A stretch of DNA of 64,000 bases from Oscheius sp. JU75 (GCA_037178855.1 JASJZC010000004.1:7316001-7380000); one strand, 5' to 3'. Shown: positions 39,857 through 52,106, counted from the stretch's first letter. The notes: generated from the sequence alone by a model not told the origin. Translations and numbers: made by a program.

Positions 39857-41553
39857 TTATTCACGAATAGACCAGGTATTTTTTGCTTGAAATGAGCGAA
39901 GAGGCTCTTCTTTAAAGAGCCTGACCATTTGCGTGTGCATGGCAGCCTCGTCGTTGATCTCCTTCTCCACATGACATCGACGATAGGCATCTCCGTAGGT
40001 CTCCATCGGGTAGAGACGGGCGGAACTGAAGTCGCGAGCCAGTCTTTTTCTCCAAAGAGACTCGATTCCGGACTCGAGCCACTGAAATAGTCATATAAAG
40101 ACAGAAAGAGAACTCACAGGCATATTAATCTCGACAGTATGAAGAAGAACAGCTGACGAAGTCTCCAGAAGATGACTCAAACGACTAAAGGACACATGGA
40201 CATTGGTCGGCTTGAACGGATCCTCCAGCAGTAGTTGCTCGCAAAGGGTGAACAGTTTCGGGATTTTCCTCTTGACCACGACCTGGGCATTGTAGCTCTT
40301 CTCGACTGGAACTCTCCTCGAAGCCGGGATGTAGGTGACCGGCACGTAAACATTGTTCAAGTTGTAAGTCGACTCGGTCTTCTGGATCGAGACTACCGTG
40401 TACTCTTCCTCATTCTCACAGCTCGGATAGAAATCCCTCGGGACTGTAGAGTACTTGGACCGCTTCTTGAGAATGCTTTTGAACTTCGGGGAAGGAGGCG
40501 CAGCGGTTGGTTGACTAAGAGACAGGTTCTGGAAAGGATAATGTAAGACAGAGAGTATCAAAAGAGATTGAATTGAGAGACAAGAGGGGAACAATCACTA
40601 TTACTGATCAAATGTACACACCCATGATGAATATAGAACAGATGGTTAAATTAACTGACGGTGGTTATAGAGGCGTATACATCACAATTAGGATTTTCAG
40701 GTGGTTTATCATGTTCATCAGACCAGATATTAGAGAATTGTTCTGGGTAGACAAAGGTGTACAAGAGGACGGGAAAAGACAGTATATGGTGAAAAAAAAG
40801 AAAAAAGATGAGAGATGAACGACAGATTGACAGAGACAGGACATGATGACAAGGATCGATTGATCAGAAGAGTGTATTGGTGACTGACCAACACTACTAT
40901 AGAGTGAGAAAGATAGGCGTTTCCCCAAAAAAAAATTACCATATATGGCTATCTGTCTCAGGCAATAACCGTTTTATCAACATGACTAGACGGCTGCCCT
41001 GTAGAGAGTGATAGAGACATAGAGAGACAGAGACAGACAGCAGAGAGGTAGAGAGAGATAGAGTGTGACAGAGTGACAGAAGCAGAAGGAAAAAGAAAGA
41101 CGGAGTGAAAGAGAGATCAAGAGACAGAGGGAAAAATAAACAGCAAGACAGAGAGGTAGAGTGAGAGAAACTGACTAACGTTCTTCTTCGGAATCTTGAA
41201 CGATCTAAGAGATTCAGTCGGCGTCGTGGAGCGAAGGTAGGGCGGGAGACGGTTCCGATCCCACTTCTCGTCAATCTTCTCCCTGTTTATGATCTCATTG
41301 AAGCGGACGACCAGCTGACGAGCCTTGTTCCCGTACTTCAGATGCGAGGCGAACTTTATGACGACTTTCCGCAGATCGAAGTGTTTGATCATCTCGGCAT
41401 CCAGCGTCTCCAGCAGGCTGCCAAGACTGTAGAGCATTTGCTCGATCTGTTAAATAATTGTCAGGAGAATGACCAGAAACTGACATCTCGCTGACCTCGA
41501 TTCGCTCCCAGCGTGCCGACGATCCGAGCCAGAGTCGTGTAGCTGTCCGCCAT
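39857..41553 (-). CDS. Elongin-A-like transcription factor subunit
   Basis: Four minus-strand exons (41485-41553, 41180-41446, 40118-40528, 39857-40081) give 323 residues. Residues about 15-75 (IEQMLYSLGSLLETLDAEMI, VVIKFASHLKYGNKARQLV) look like the TFIIS/LW helical domain. A Pro/Ser linker follows. LFTLCEQLLL fits a BC box (LxxxC) for Elongin C. GIESLWRKRLARDFSSARL and ETYGDAYRRC match the Elongin A segment LW..hC.RDF followed by W/Y-rich helices. Elongin A stimulates RNA polymerase II elongation in the nucleus and acts in a ubiquitin ligase. The product is about half the vertebrate length, as expected for a minimal invertebrate form. The assignment rests on motif order remembered, not on alignment. 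Confidence 0.65.
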
Positions 41554-42231
41554 AGCGGCAAAGCGACAAAGAGTGTCAGTTTTTCTATTAATCTTGTTAT
41601 CAAAAAATTTTTAACTGCGTGTGCTTTTTAATTTCTTTAGGCAATTTAAGCATTTTGAAAATTTTGTGAGGAATGGTAACTGAAGAAGGACAATGCCTTT
41701 GGCGCCAACCAAACTTGTATTCAAAATCTTGCGCGCTTTCGAAGTCAGAAGTTCTTCTGACTTCAAAGAGCTGTGTGTTTTTCCTTTTTTAATCGTGTTT
41801 TCTTATCATTTTACCTCTATATTTATGCAAAAAATAATGTAGAAGCCTAGGACAGAAAAATGCTCTCAGGCAAGGTCTAATCTCATCTTTAGACCATTTT
41901 GACCCTATTTTCCTCATTTCTAAGCCGTAAATTCCAAGAAAGCAGCTTGCTGAACATTCTAGAAACTCAAAATAATATATATCCAAGATTCCCATATAAA
42001 TAAATCATCATCTTTTCCCCAAAAACCAAAAAATACCTATTCCAACGCTCCCTCCCTTCTTCTACTCATTTTACCTGTTTCTCCCGCAATGTGTGTGTGT
42101 GAATGTAAGAGTTCCGCTCTGCTGACGTTTTTTGGCAGACGCGTGTCTCACATTTCTCTCCTTTTTTTGCTATTTCACTGGAGTCTGATTAATTCTTTTT
42201 TTGCAGTGAATGATCGGCGAATTGTAGAGAC
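41554..42231. other. Divergent promoter region, AT-rich
   Basis: No coding sequence. It separates the divergently transcribed Elongin-A-like and zinc-transporter genes. GAAGTCAGAAGTTCTTCTGACTTC at 41740-41764 is a perfect palindrome of about 24 bases. The stretch 41780-42030 is AT-rich. TTTTTTTGCAG at about 42197-42206, 25 bases before the ATG, looks like a splice or trans-splice acceptor. Confidence 0.5.
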
Positions 42232-44696
42232 ATGAAAATGCTCGCTGCCTCTCACTTCCAACGAGTTCTACTCGCCGGCAATACCAGCACAGGTAGTTTT
42301 GTTTGTTTTTTTTCCAAATACAATGTTTGTCAGTTTGGAAGAGGAAACTGGCCACTTTCACACTGCTGAATGCTCGTTACGCGAGTACAGACGGCTCCGA
42401 TTGCGGAAAGAAGCATCTTTTCAAGATCGCCCGAGCTTCGAAGCGAATTCGGACATACGACAACGACAAAATCGACAAGCCGAGGGCCATGGCTGAATTT
42501 GGACTCAAGTTAGGCGTACTTTTTTTGCGAATTTACCTGATTTTTTGAGAGAAACTGATCTAGCTGACCTGAAAATCCATCTGGCGCCGACGATGGGTCG
42601 ATCCTCGGCCGAGAAGGGCCTCTACGCGCTGAACGATGTTCGTCACAGAGCCGTCAAGGTCTGTAGTCGTTTTGTACTTGTTAGTATAGAAAAATTACAG
42701 GTCCATGGCAGCAGTGAGGCCGTGGACGCCTACAGACGACCCCTGATTACGATGGGAAACGAGCTGACCGATGCAGAGCAGATGAGAATGCGGATGAGGG
42801 TAGAGACGACAGCGAGCGAGAGCAAAGTAGGTCTTTATGCCACAGTTCACACGCACTGTCGTTGTGGGGCCCCATTTTTGAGCCGCAACTACTGCACGTG
42901 TGAACTGTTGCATAATTTATATAGTCACAACGGCAGTCCGGCTTCAAATCTGAAACCGCAACGACTCCGCGTATGAAGTGTAGTTAAAGACCAGTCGTCT
43001 TTTTCCATCAGTTCACATTGGCGGCTGCGCCGCTTCGTAGTAACAGAAGACTCCCAGAGGCTTCACTGTGTAGCTCTGAAGTGGACCCATAGTTGACTTG
43101 CCATCCAACTTAGGCAATAACTGTTTCCGAACAACAAAACTTCTGGACAACATAATAGGCTCGCTTATGTTTCGTGGCCACGGACAAACAAACAGACAGA
43201 CAGAGTCCTCCACAAAAGCCATCGCGCTTTAGATAGTAGAGATAGAAAGTCACAACTACTGCCCTTGTGAGCTGTCTTGGTTGTGGCTATAATGGTTTTT
43301 GTTTAGGGATCTGACTGGGTAGTCAAACGAGCCTTCCTCCTAAATGTTTGCGACGCCTCATTCAAGTTCTGTGCCGCCTACCTGACAGGCTCCAAGTCGC
43401 TCTTCGCCGAGGCAATTCACAGTCTGATGGACAGCTGCAATCAGCTGATTCTCATGGTCGGACTCCACGTCTCCAGCAAGAATCCAGACACTTTGTTCCC
43501 CTACGGTTACGGTATTTGTGATTTTTAGCTTATTACGAAAGCCAAACTCAGGAAATATGCGCTACGTGACATCTCTCATCTCCGGCTGCGGTATTATGGC
43601 CTTCGGCTGTGGTCTCTCCATCTACCATGGGGTCAGCGGTCTTCTGAATCCGGCCGAACTCGAACCACTCACTTATGTAAGCCCTCTTTTGTCGTAATTA
43701 CCATAATTTTTAGGCCTACATGGCTTTGACAGCCTCCCTGTGCTTCCAAGGTTCCTCAGCATTCTTTGCGTGGAGAGAAGCTCGTCAGAAAGCAGCAGAA
43801 GCCCGTGTCGCTCTCATGGACTACGTGAAGACGGCCGCGGATCCCTCTCTCAATGTGGTCCTTCTGGAAGACACGGCTGCCGTTGTTGGTGTGAGTTAGC
43901 GTTTGTTGTGTGTTGTGACTTTTTGAGCGCAATTCACACGCTCTGTCGTTGTGTTCCTTCGTACCTAGACTATCCGTGATTCCGAAGGCTCCATGAACTT
44001 TTTTTCCCAGGTCGGTATCGCCCTGACCTGCGTCGGAGCCTCTTCGATCCTCGAATCGCCCTATCCGGACGCCGTCGGCTCTATTCTGATCGGCACACTT
44101 CTCGGCGTCGTTGCCGGCTTCATAATTCGCACAAATGCCGCTCATCTGGTCGGAAGAAGTCTTCCGCCCCGCGTCACCGACGATATTGTCAGTCGACTGA
44201 AGAAGGATCCAGTTATTCTGTGTGTTCAACCCTTTTTTTGACTAGAAAAACTGGATTACAGATCAATTCACGACGTGAAAACCACCTCTCTGGGCGTGGA
44301 GCAGTCCCGCTTCAAGGCAGAAATCGACTTCAACGGTCGCGAAATTACCCATAGCTATTTGAAGAGAAGTGTGTCCTTGACGGCTATGTTGGAGGTAAAA
44401 TTTGCCTTTAAAAACATTGGAAAAAGTAATTTTCAGGAGGTGAAACAGATTGAGACGGAAGAGCAACTGAAGAATTTCATGGAAGGTCAAGGAGAGAAGA
44501 TTATTGACCGGCTAGGAAACGAAATTGATAGGATTGAGGGGTGAGTAGTTTTTACCTAAAGGCCACAACGACAGCGCGTGTGAGCTGTGGCAGTTATGAC
44601 ACTAAATCCCTTTTTTTCACTTACTAAAGTTTATTTTTCAGCGACATAATGCGACGACATCCCGACATCCGTCACATTGATATTGAAGCCTTGTAG
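42232..44696 (+). CDS. SLC30A9: Mitochondrial zinc transporter SLC30A9 (ZnT9)
   Basis: Eleven exons (42232-42292, 42334-42508, 42550-42658, 42701-42826, 43307-43511, 43552-43676, 43714-43890, 44011-44219, 44262-44394, 44437-44540, 44642-44696) join in frame to 492 residues. It is a cation-diffusion-facilitator protein. A basic, Ser/Arg-rich N-terminus fits a mitochondrial presequence. Helix 2 carries LFAEAIHSLMDSCNQLILMV with the metal-site His and Asp; then PYGYGNMRYVTSLISGCGIM, SLNVVLLEDTAAVVG, IHDVKTTSLGVEQSRFKAEI and the C-terminal GDIMRRHPDIRHIDIEAL. These follow the animal ZnT9 sequence in order. It exports zinc from the mitochondrial matrix. Four introns contain copies of the 30-base motif. 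A possible extra 42-base exon (43969-44010) in intron 7 is more likely just acceptor sequence, since family members lack it. Confidence 0.93.
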
Positions 44697-44955
44697 TCAA
44701 TTGTAAATCATACAGGTACCTCTTCCTATTTATTGCCTCCTTCCCACAAAAAAAAGTTGTGCTACCATGTTTCCTACGGTGATAATCTACCCCCTGTGTT
44801 TTTACACGATGTGTATAAAGTACATTTACAGAAATCTGTTTTATTTTTTTACTAAATAATACCCGTAGTCTTTGGGAGCAGTTCGAGTAAGGCACAGTTT
44901 TGAGAAGGATCCCCTGAAACGACCATTGGAATAGACAAAAGAGCAAAGGTACCTG

Positions 44956-45380
44956 CTATTTTACAGTAACAGTCTCTGGACCGTCGTCTTGTTTCTGCTC
45001 TTTCTCCATGTTCTTGTAGAAATGATACATTCTCCACTGGCGGACAGTATATCGGATGCAGGATTTGATTGTGACGACGAAGAAGAAAATACAGAGGACT
45101 ATGGCAGTGCCCAGTCCGACAGAGGGATCATAGCCCTTATAGAAGTCGCCTTCTGATCGGGGAGGATTGACCTAAAATAGTTATCTGGGTTGTAAGGTGT
45201 AATACGGGAAAATACACAGCTACGACGACTACGCGGGTGAACTGTCGTAGCTGTGACTCAGCAAAGTCTCTTCCTGCCGCATTACCCTTTCCAATCACCC
45301 TAAAAGCCAAAACAAACAACGGCTCTTACCTCCATAAAGTCGCGTTTTTCGCTGCAGAAGGGATGGCAGGGACGAGGCAT
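44956..45380 (-). CDS. Small single-pass membrane protein (88 residues)
   Basis: Two minus-strand exons (45330-45380 and 44956-45171) join in frame. Sequence: MPRPCHPFCSEKRDFME, an acidic/aromatic stretch (SEGDFYKGYDPS), one membrane segment (LGTAIVLCIFFFVVTI), then a basic cytosolic part (RYTVRQWRMYHFYKN) and an acidic/polar end (GPETVTVK). It has the look of a small subunit or regulator of a membrane complex. No family recognised. It starts about 135 bases from the divergent CHP1 gene. The intron holds one copy of the 30-base motif. Confidence 0.65.
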
Positions 45381-45514
45381 GACTCTGAAACTCTTTAGCT
45401 ATTCCATGCCCCATCTTCCGAAGATCCGGACTACCTGACGTGTCTCGCTCTCGTTGCGTGGCCAGATAACTAGTCACTCCAGCTGATAAGAGCGAGAGTC
45501 AGTGCTCGACGACC

Positions 45515-48500
45515 ATGGGACAAGGCAGCTCACAATTGCCGGAGCATGAGCTTGAGAAGCTGAGCATCGAGTCCGGACGTGAGTTTATACCCCCGAAGTT
45601 CCTTGCTGCAATTGTTTCTGTTTTTAATGCGAATGAGCAGAAAGAAAAAGAGTGGAATGCCTAATGCGCGGAAATGGCAGAAACGCGTCATGTGCACATA
45701 TGGAGGCCTGCCTCCTCTCTCTGAAGTTGTAGATCAGAGGAATAGCCACTTACAAAGATGGGTGATTACTCTCAGTCTCCGTCCCCGAATGGCTCCGAGG
45801 AAGGAGAGTTCGATTCTGGGTGGGAGAGAAATAGACAGGATGATCGAAAATTACTTTGTGCTGGGAAACTTTGAACCTAACTACTGCGCGAACGGTTGCA
45901 TTCCGAAAACTGGAAAAGTTTGGAAGAGACGGAAGAAACTGAATCCAAGCGAAAAAGATACTGGACTAAAAACTCATGTGACACATTTTGGGAACATAGT
46001 TCTAGTGACAGGTTACAGTTTGAAAGAATAACTAAGAATGGTGGGTACAATATAGTCAGAAATGAGTTTGCTTTGGTTCGGGGACAAGAGTGGTAGGAAC
46101 ATCTAGGAAAACATTGACAGATACCATCTGAGAACCGACAGTGACAGGACTGGCCCTTTGACAATAGTCTTTCTATGAGTTAGTGAATCCTCAGAGAAAT
46201 GAGAGACAGTTTCAGAAAGATTGAATAAGATTAGTGGAAGGGAGCCGCAACTACTGCGCGCGTGAACTGTGACACGTAAAATAGGAAGCCATAATTACTG
46301 CGCGTGTGTACTGTAAAAGCTATTGTTAAAAAACGGCCACAGCTCTGCGCGTGTGAATTGTGGCTCTCAAGAAGTTAAGCAACGGGTATATGTCTAGTAG
46401 TTTCTTTGACTGATCTTTTTCTGCATCTATTTTTACACAAAGTTTGATTCACATTTTACTCCCTAGTAATGTGTCTAGGCCATCTGATTGCTCAGTATCT
46501 CTGGATCAATAATAGCCTAGAGGGAGGTGGTAGTAAAGATAAGCTCGGCATGTTTTTAGTAAACCCGAATCCATACTATCTCTGGGCTTCGGGATTATTT
46601 TGACTACAACTTGAGAGAGAAAGAGAAAGAGTAGTCAGTGTGTGGAAGTAGCAGGGAACCAATTGTTTTTATAGCTCTCTCTCTCTCTCTCTCTCTGGAC
46701 GAGAGTTTATGGGAAAGAATGACCACAACGACGACAGCGCATGTGAACTGTTGCTTGAATTGTTGCAGCCGCAACGAGTGAGCTGTGGCCGGAAAAGAGA
46801 AAGGGGAAGAGGAAGATTGTGGAAAAAGTTTCGGAGGAATTTGACGAGAGCCGTGCGAACGGGCGTTTTATCCTCCGTCGTGGAGGCTTATGCATAAATC
46901 TCCGATTCCCTCGGGGAGGGTTTTTTTCAGTCTCGGAACCCAAATCCACTTTTCAGTATCCCGAAAAGGCATCCTCACACTCTACAGTCGATTCATCAGC
47001 CTCTCTACCCATTTTGACAAGAACGCGAATGAGCACTTCTTGACGGAGGTAGTACGGGGGAGACGCTACGAAAAAAGCAATAATTTAGAGCGACTTTCAA
47101 GACATCACAGAACTGCAACAGAATCCGCTCGGGCAAAGAATCATTGAGGCTTTCTTCGCGGATGCAGAGTAAGTTGGGGAAGCATTGCCGTCGGACGGGA
47201 TTACAGCAACGGGGGCTGAGAGACACATGACGGGACGCACCTCGTTAGAGTCTTTTGACCCGAAGAAGTCTCAAAAGATTGAGAGAAACCGTGACATAAA
47301 TCCCATTCTTGACTCATACTCATCCCCCAGAGAGCAAGAAGGCTAAGAGTGGACCGGGGATATTGAGGGACAATTTTGCAACAATGAGAACATCACGAGG
47401 GGGTCAATTTTCTGTTTTGGAATGCTGGGCGTAAATGACACGTGCTAACATTGTAGTGTCAAAGAAAAGATGAAAAAGTGGTCACCACTACTGCGCGTGC
47501 ACTGTCTTGTGTGTGGCTAAAAAATCGAGTTATCAAAGAACATTTTCTCACAGCTTTTTTCCCCCACCCCTAATGACTGCTTTTCCTTGTTTATATACAG
47601 CCAAAAAAAAGTGGAAGAAAAGAGAAACAATGCCTAGACTGAGAGTTGCTCCAAAAGGTCAAGTATAGAAGGCAGAACTGGTCCTGAGAGACTTTAAACG
47701 AGGGGGGCTTCGAAAAAAAGTGAGTGCAAAGGACTCCATTATGAAGAAATCGAAAAAGAGCTTTCGCTCCCAATTTACTCTCCAGTCCCCTCATAAATTT
47801 TCAATGCTCAGTGTGAAGGTAGTCATTTTACGCGCACTGACTGGTGGGTGGGGATGAGTAATGTGGGGCCTGAGGGAGAGAGACAGAGTGTGAAGACAGC
47901 TCTGACACTCAATCTAACCTTCTAAACGGTGACGGATTGTGAAAAGAGACGATGTAGCCTCTCCCTCACTGCAACCTGATCCCTTCCTTTCCCACTGGAG
48001 AGAGACATTGGCAAATAGGGGGAGAGCTGAGATTCCAGGGTTCTTGAGCGTCGACGTGTCTACTTCAAAGATTTTGTCAAGGTTCTCAGCCATTTCCGCC
48101 CTATTAACAAGAACAAGCCACATGCCTGGAATAGTCGGGAGGCGAAACTTCGATGTAGGTTTAAAGATTTTGGTTAAAAAAAAGTTTTTCAGTCGCCTTC
48201 ACGATGTACGATCTGAACAAGAGTGGGACGATCACAAAGGACGAGTTCAAGGATATCCTTCAGATGATGATCGGTGGGTTTTGTGAAAAAATTGAAGATT
48301 TCTTCTGTCACAACTACGACAGTTCCCACCTTTTTCTCTGTCCCTTCTGGGTAGACAAATATTTCTCTCCCGTACCGTCTCAACGATACTAATTAGATCT
48401 TTTCCAGGAGCAAACGTCCCAGAAGATCAGGTCAACTCGATCGCTGACCGTACAATGAGAGAGGCTGACGGAGACGGAGATGGCTGCATAACTTTCGCCG

Positions 48501-48604
48501 AATTCTGCAATGTAACCTTATGAATTTTCCTCTAAAAATAGTAGTTTTAGGCCATGGAGAAGACCGACATTGAGCAGAAGATGTCCTTCCGATTTCTCAC
48601 ATGA
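45515..48604 (+). CDS. CHP1: Calcineurin B homologous protein 1 (CHP1)
   Basis: Seven exons (45515-45578, 46957-47048, 47089-47168, 48039-48154, 48193-48273, 48408-48511, 48551-48604) join in frame to 196 residues, the usual CHP1 length. MGQGSS gives an N-myristoylation glycine. The order of segments follows CHP1 throughout: LPEHELEKLSIESG, GILTLYSRFISLSTHFD, DFQDITELQQNPLGQRIIEA, FKDFVKVLSHFRPINKNKPH, then two good EF-hands (DLNKSGTITKDE and DGDGDGCITFAEF) and the closing KTDIEQKMSFRFLT. The first two EF-hands are degenerate, as in the family. CHP1 is a calcium-binding cofactor of Na+/H+ exchangers and of membrane trafficking. Intron 1 (1.4 kb) and intron 3 (0.87 kb) are rich in the 30-base motif. 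Confidence 0.92.
46245..46365 (+). repeat. Three tandem-spaced copies of the 30-base motif
   Basis: In intron 1 of CHP1, three copies lie 44-46 bases apart: GCCGCAACTACTGCGCGCGT (46248), GCCATAATTACTGCGCGTGT (46289) and GGCCACAGCTCTGCGCGTGT (46335). Each closes with a variant of GAACTGTGGC. The outer bases GCCACA and TGTGGC are complementary. Members elsewhere include about 30987, 31501, 42839, 42882, 43250, 43921, 44562, 45215, 46723, 47485, 49120-49190, 49622, 50036, 50299, 50936, 51916, 53062, 53100, 53565, 54260, 55022, 55060, 56459, 56833, 57417, 57490, 57990, 60212 and 60946, in both orientations. Confidence 0.85.
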
Positions 48605-48838
48605 ATTTGATAACTATTCCGAATAAAAAAGTGTCGCACTATTCCTGACCTTTTTTTGCAACCACGTTCCTACGCGCAGCAGTTGCGGCTACAGATTTCT
48701 CTGACCTCTAACGGTCACACTTCCGACTTCCGGGCGTCCTAATCGATCGGAACACGGAACACTGCCGACCACCTTTTGCCCATTACGTTCCCTCTTTTCT
48801 CTTTTGAGCAGAAATGGGATTTTGCCGCTCTTTTTCAG

Positions 48839-49155
48839 ATGCCCAAGCGTCGAATATCGAAATATGAGGAATTTTTCATGGTCGGCGATGTGGAATGCCA
48901 GTGTCAGCTGTGTGGGAAGATGGTCAAACGACAGACAGACGGAGGAACAAATACCATGAGAAACCATCTTAATGTCTATCACAAGGGACACTTCGCTAAG
49001 GTTATTTTTGTTGTTTCTTAACTTTTTTGAAAAGGAAATAGGGTCCTGTCACGATCTATCTGAACTTTGCGGTACAGAGAAAGACTATTGTCTCTGGATT
49101 TCTTCAGAAATGGGAAAATAAAGAGAACCGTGTGAACCGTGGTTCGAAAAACTAG
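48839..49155 (+). CDS. BED-type zinc finger protein, short
   Basis: Exon 48839-49000 starts MPKRRISKYEEFFMVGDVEC and holds one BED finger: CQLCGKMV then TMRNHLNVYH (C-x2-C ... H-x4-H). A second exon from 49042 continues in phase 0 (GPVTIYLNFAVQRKTIVSGF) to a TAG at 49155. That exon ends inside a copy of the 30-base motif, so the true 3' end is doubtful. BED fingers bind DNA and are found in transposase-derived and chromatin proteins. It might be the first part of the following BED gene, but the phases do not match. Confidence 0.55.
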
Positions 49156-49722
49156 AGCCACAACAATTACCCATGTGAACTGTAGATTCTGAAGCTCAAA
49201 TTGTTTTATAATTAAGCAGCTCGAACTAGGTCAATCCAATTTTTTAGCCGGTTTGGCTCGAGTCTACTCTGCTTGTCATGGTCTTCAAGACGGCTTTGCT
49301 CGAGCAGACTCGGCCTGGTCCCATCAATCCCCCTCAATCCGGCTTGAAATCGGCTCGAGCCGAAAATATTCCGCTTGTGCCTATGTCACTACCATCTCCA
49401 GACAAACGTAATCAATCCGAAAAGCGTAAAGGACGAGCATTTAAAGGGTGCGTTTAGCCGAAAATGTGCTCGATGTTCGATGATCGAGCACGAGTACTTG
49501 TGTCAGCCGACCATTTTCTATTGGCTGCTGGCTTCTCTACCCATTTTCTGATATTTTTCTCGTAGTCTTTTTCTGATACTACAGTCCGTGTGAACTGTTG
49601 TAATTCTAATAGGTAAAAATCAGTAGTCACAACTACTGCGTGTCTGAACTGTTGAGTTTAAAGTTCAAATTGCGCTTGAACCAGGTCAATCCTATTTTTC
49701 TCATAGGCTAAAAAGTTACAGA

Positions 49723-50653
49723 ATGTCAAAATACGCACCATACTTCGAGGCCATCTCCGACGAGCAGATTCAATGCAATATCTGTAACCAGAAGATGACC
49801 AAGGTTTCTTCGACGACGTCTATCAAACGCCATATGGAGAGGCTTCATCCTATTGAATACCAGCAAGTCTGAACTTTATATATTCAGTTTCTCACCTTCT
49901 TTCCATTCAGATGAATGCCGAGGCGGAAAATAATAGTGCAAAGAAGAGAAAACTGAACCCATTAGCAGGAGCGAGACGTTCCCCAGTCTCGGAATACCTG
50001 GCACAGGTACGAAATACGTTTTAGTTTCGGAAGAGGGCCACAACAACTGCGCGTGTTAACTGTGGTGGTTGGGGCCCAGTTTCACCTGAATGCCGAGATT
50101 GTACGGGTGAAAACTAGGGTGAAAACAACTTTCAATAATCGGCTTCAAATCTTCAAGTTTTGTGGCTTCCAGAGTTTTAAAAAAAAAAGCCGGGCAAGTT
50201 AATACTTGGGAAATACTACTGCTTCTCTGTCTCAGAGTTCGGAGAAATTATGATAGGTCGTGACACAACCCAAACTTCTTTTAGCTACTCTTACTAGAGC
50301 CACAACAACTGCGCTTGTGAACTATGGCAGTTGTGGCTCAACATTTCTCAAAACATTTATTTTTCAGTTCCTACAAGAAGAACAGGCCAAGAATCCGAAA
50401 GATAGAGCAAATCCACGCTTCAATCCAACCCTCTCTCTCCTTCCCAACGAATTGCAGCAACAGTTGGATATTTTCAGTGAGGCTGTAAGCTCTGGTATCC
50501 CGACAAAAGATCATCCTATTTCAGGCCTGTAGTTCTATAAAAGTCGAGCCAGACACCGACCAACAGGTTTTTTTCGAGGGAGGAATTCCGGCCGAAAGCC
50601 TGTTCAGAAATAATGATTTCAAGCCAGAGACGAAAATAAATGAAGGCAGGTAG
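49723..50653 (+). CDS. BED-type zinc finger protein (161 residues)
   Basis: Four exons (49723-49866, 49911-50006, 50368-50484, 50525-50653) join in frame. MSKYAPYFEAISDEQIQCNI leads into a BED finger (CNICNQKMTK, IKRHMERLHP). A basic stretch (KKRKLNPLAGARRSP) looks like a nuclear signal. An unstructured tail includes IKVEPDTDQQ, which fits a SUMO-acceptor motif (hydrophobic-K-x-E). If the 40-base intron at 50485-50524 is not spliced, the frame ends at 50532 instead. It has no transposase domain, so it is a small DNA-binding or regulatory protein. It begins 570 bases after a similar finger exon, so the two may be tandem duplicates. Confidence 0.65.
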
Positions 50654-50792
50654 GTGACCCCCTGCGTGTGTACACAGAAGCGACAGGCGAGTACAGCGCA
50701 ATGATCACTTGGAAATGTGCTAATTGGCACGTAGGCAAGGGGTATAAAAGAGCTAAAATTCTAGAGACAATTGTCATCAAAAGTTCTTCAGA

Positions 50793-51892
50793 ATGTCTAT
50801 CGCCATCGTACAAGTCGGGAGCGTCCTCTATGACACTCCAAAAACCATGGATAAACTGGAGCGATTTGTGGAGGAGGCTGCTGGCAAAGGAGCCAAACTT
50901 GTACTGTTTCCCGGTGAGAGATAGAGATAGAGAAAGTCACAGTTCGCACGCGCAGTTGTTATGACTTGCCAAGTATTACCATTTTAGAGGGTTTCGTTGG
51001 TGGCTATCCTAAGTGGAACGATTTTGGAATAGTCCTAGGAACGAGATCTCCTGAAGGCAGAGAAGAATATAGAAAGTAAGTCCTCATGACTACTGTAACC
51101 CTCCACCGTTCAGGTATTTCAACAGTTCAATCCATGAAAACGGTTCGGAGTCTGAAAGACTAGCAGGGCTGGCAGCCAAACATGGAGTCCATCTGGTAGT
51201 CGGTGTCATTGAGAGAGACGGTGATACTCTCTACTGTTCCGTCTTCTTCTACTCCCCTGAAAAATACCTCGGAAAGCACAGAAAACTCATGCCAACGGCC
51301 ATGGAAAGATGTGTCTGGGGCTGTGGTGACGGATCAACGATGCCAGTTTTCGATACGGAACTCGGGAAGATTGGAGCGGCCGTCTGCTGGGAGAATTACA
51401 TGCCCCTGTACAGAGTCAATCTATATGCCAAGGGTATCCAATTGTATCTGGCTCCGACTGTGGATGACCGGGAGGTCTGGCTCTCAACCATGAGGACCAT
51501 AGCTCTGGAAGGACGCTGTTTTGTTGTCTCTGCATGCCAGTTCCTAAAAGCCTCAGACTACCCAGAAGACCATCCTTTGAGAAAGGAGCATGGAGACGAG
51601 AAAGTCCTGATCAGAGGAGGATCCTGTGCCGTGGATCCCTTAGGAACAGTACTGGTCGAGCCGGACTTTTCTGGAGAAATGATCAGGTATATATCCCTGT
51701 CTTTTCGTCTCTCTGTCTCTTTGTCTCTTGATCTTTCCGTCTCAATCCTGAACTTTCAGATACGTAGATGTGGATCTATCAGTCATAACCAAGGGGAAAT
51801 TCGACCTCGACTGTATCGGACACTACTCCAGACCAGATGTGTTCCAGCTTCATGTCAATGAGCAGCCACAGAGAGGAATTGTTAGAAAATAA
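50793..51892 (+). CDS. Nitrilase (carbon-nitrogen hydrolase)
   Basis: Four exons (50793-50913, 50988-51075, 51114-51686, 51760-51892) give 304 residues. The catalytic triad is plain: Glu in LFPEGFVGGYPKW, Lys in LGKHRKLMPTAMERCVWG and Cys in AAVCWENYMPLYR. AVCWENYMP and QLYLAPTVDDREVW are typical of true nitrilases of the plant and nematode type rather than of the Nit2/amidase branches. It hydrolyses nitriles (or cyanide/cyanoalanine-like substrates) to acid and ammonia in the cytosol. The gene is complete, with the usual family length and no odd residue at the active site. Intron 1 contains a copy of the 30-base motif. Confidence 0.92.
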
Positions 51893-52106
51893 ACTTTTTT
51901 CTGAACGACTGCTTCGACAGTTTACACGCGCAGTAGTTGTAGCTCCAGATGCTACATTACACACGGGCTGTTGTTCACAGCAGTTTCTTGGCAGTTCATT
52001 CGCTCGAGGCTACGGCTATTTACAATACAGAGAAAAGGGTTAGAAGATTGGCTGTCCCAAACGACAACAAGACACGGAAATTTTTAGTCTGGCAAGACTA
52101 TTTCAG

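Noticed and set aside
40573-40818. 81-residue open frame beginning near GACAAGAGGGGAACAATC, with a lysine-rich end
   Set aside because: It lies in intron 2 of the Elongin-A-like gene on the opposite strand, ends in an A-rich run and shows no family signature; a similar K-rich frame at 59.95-60.24 kb is also low-complexity.
43969-44010. Extra 42-base exon in the zinc transporter
   Set aside because: The segment ends in TTTTTTTCCCAG, a good acceptor itself, and skipping it gives a join (AAVVG then VGIAL) that follows known ZnT9 proteins.
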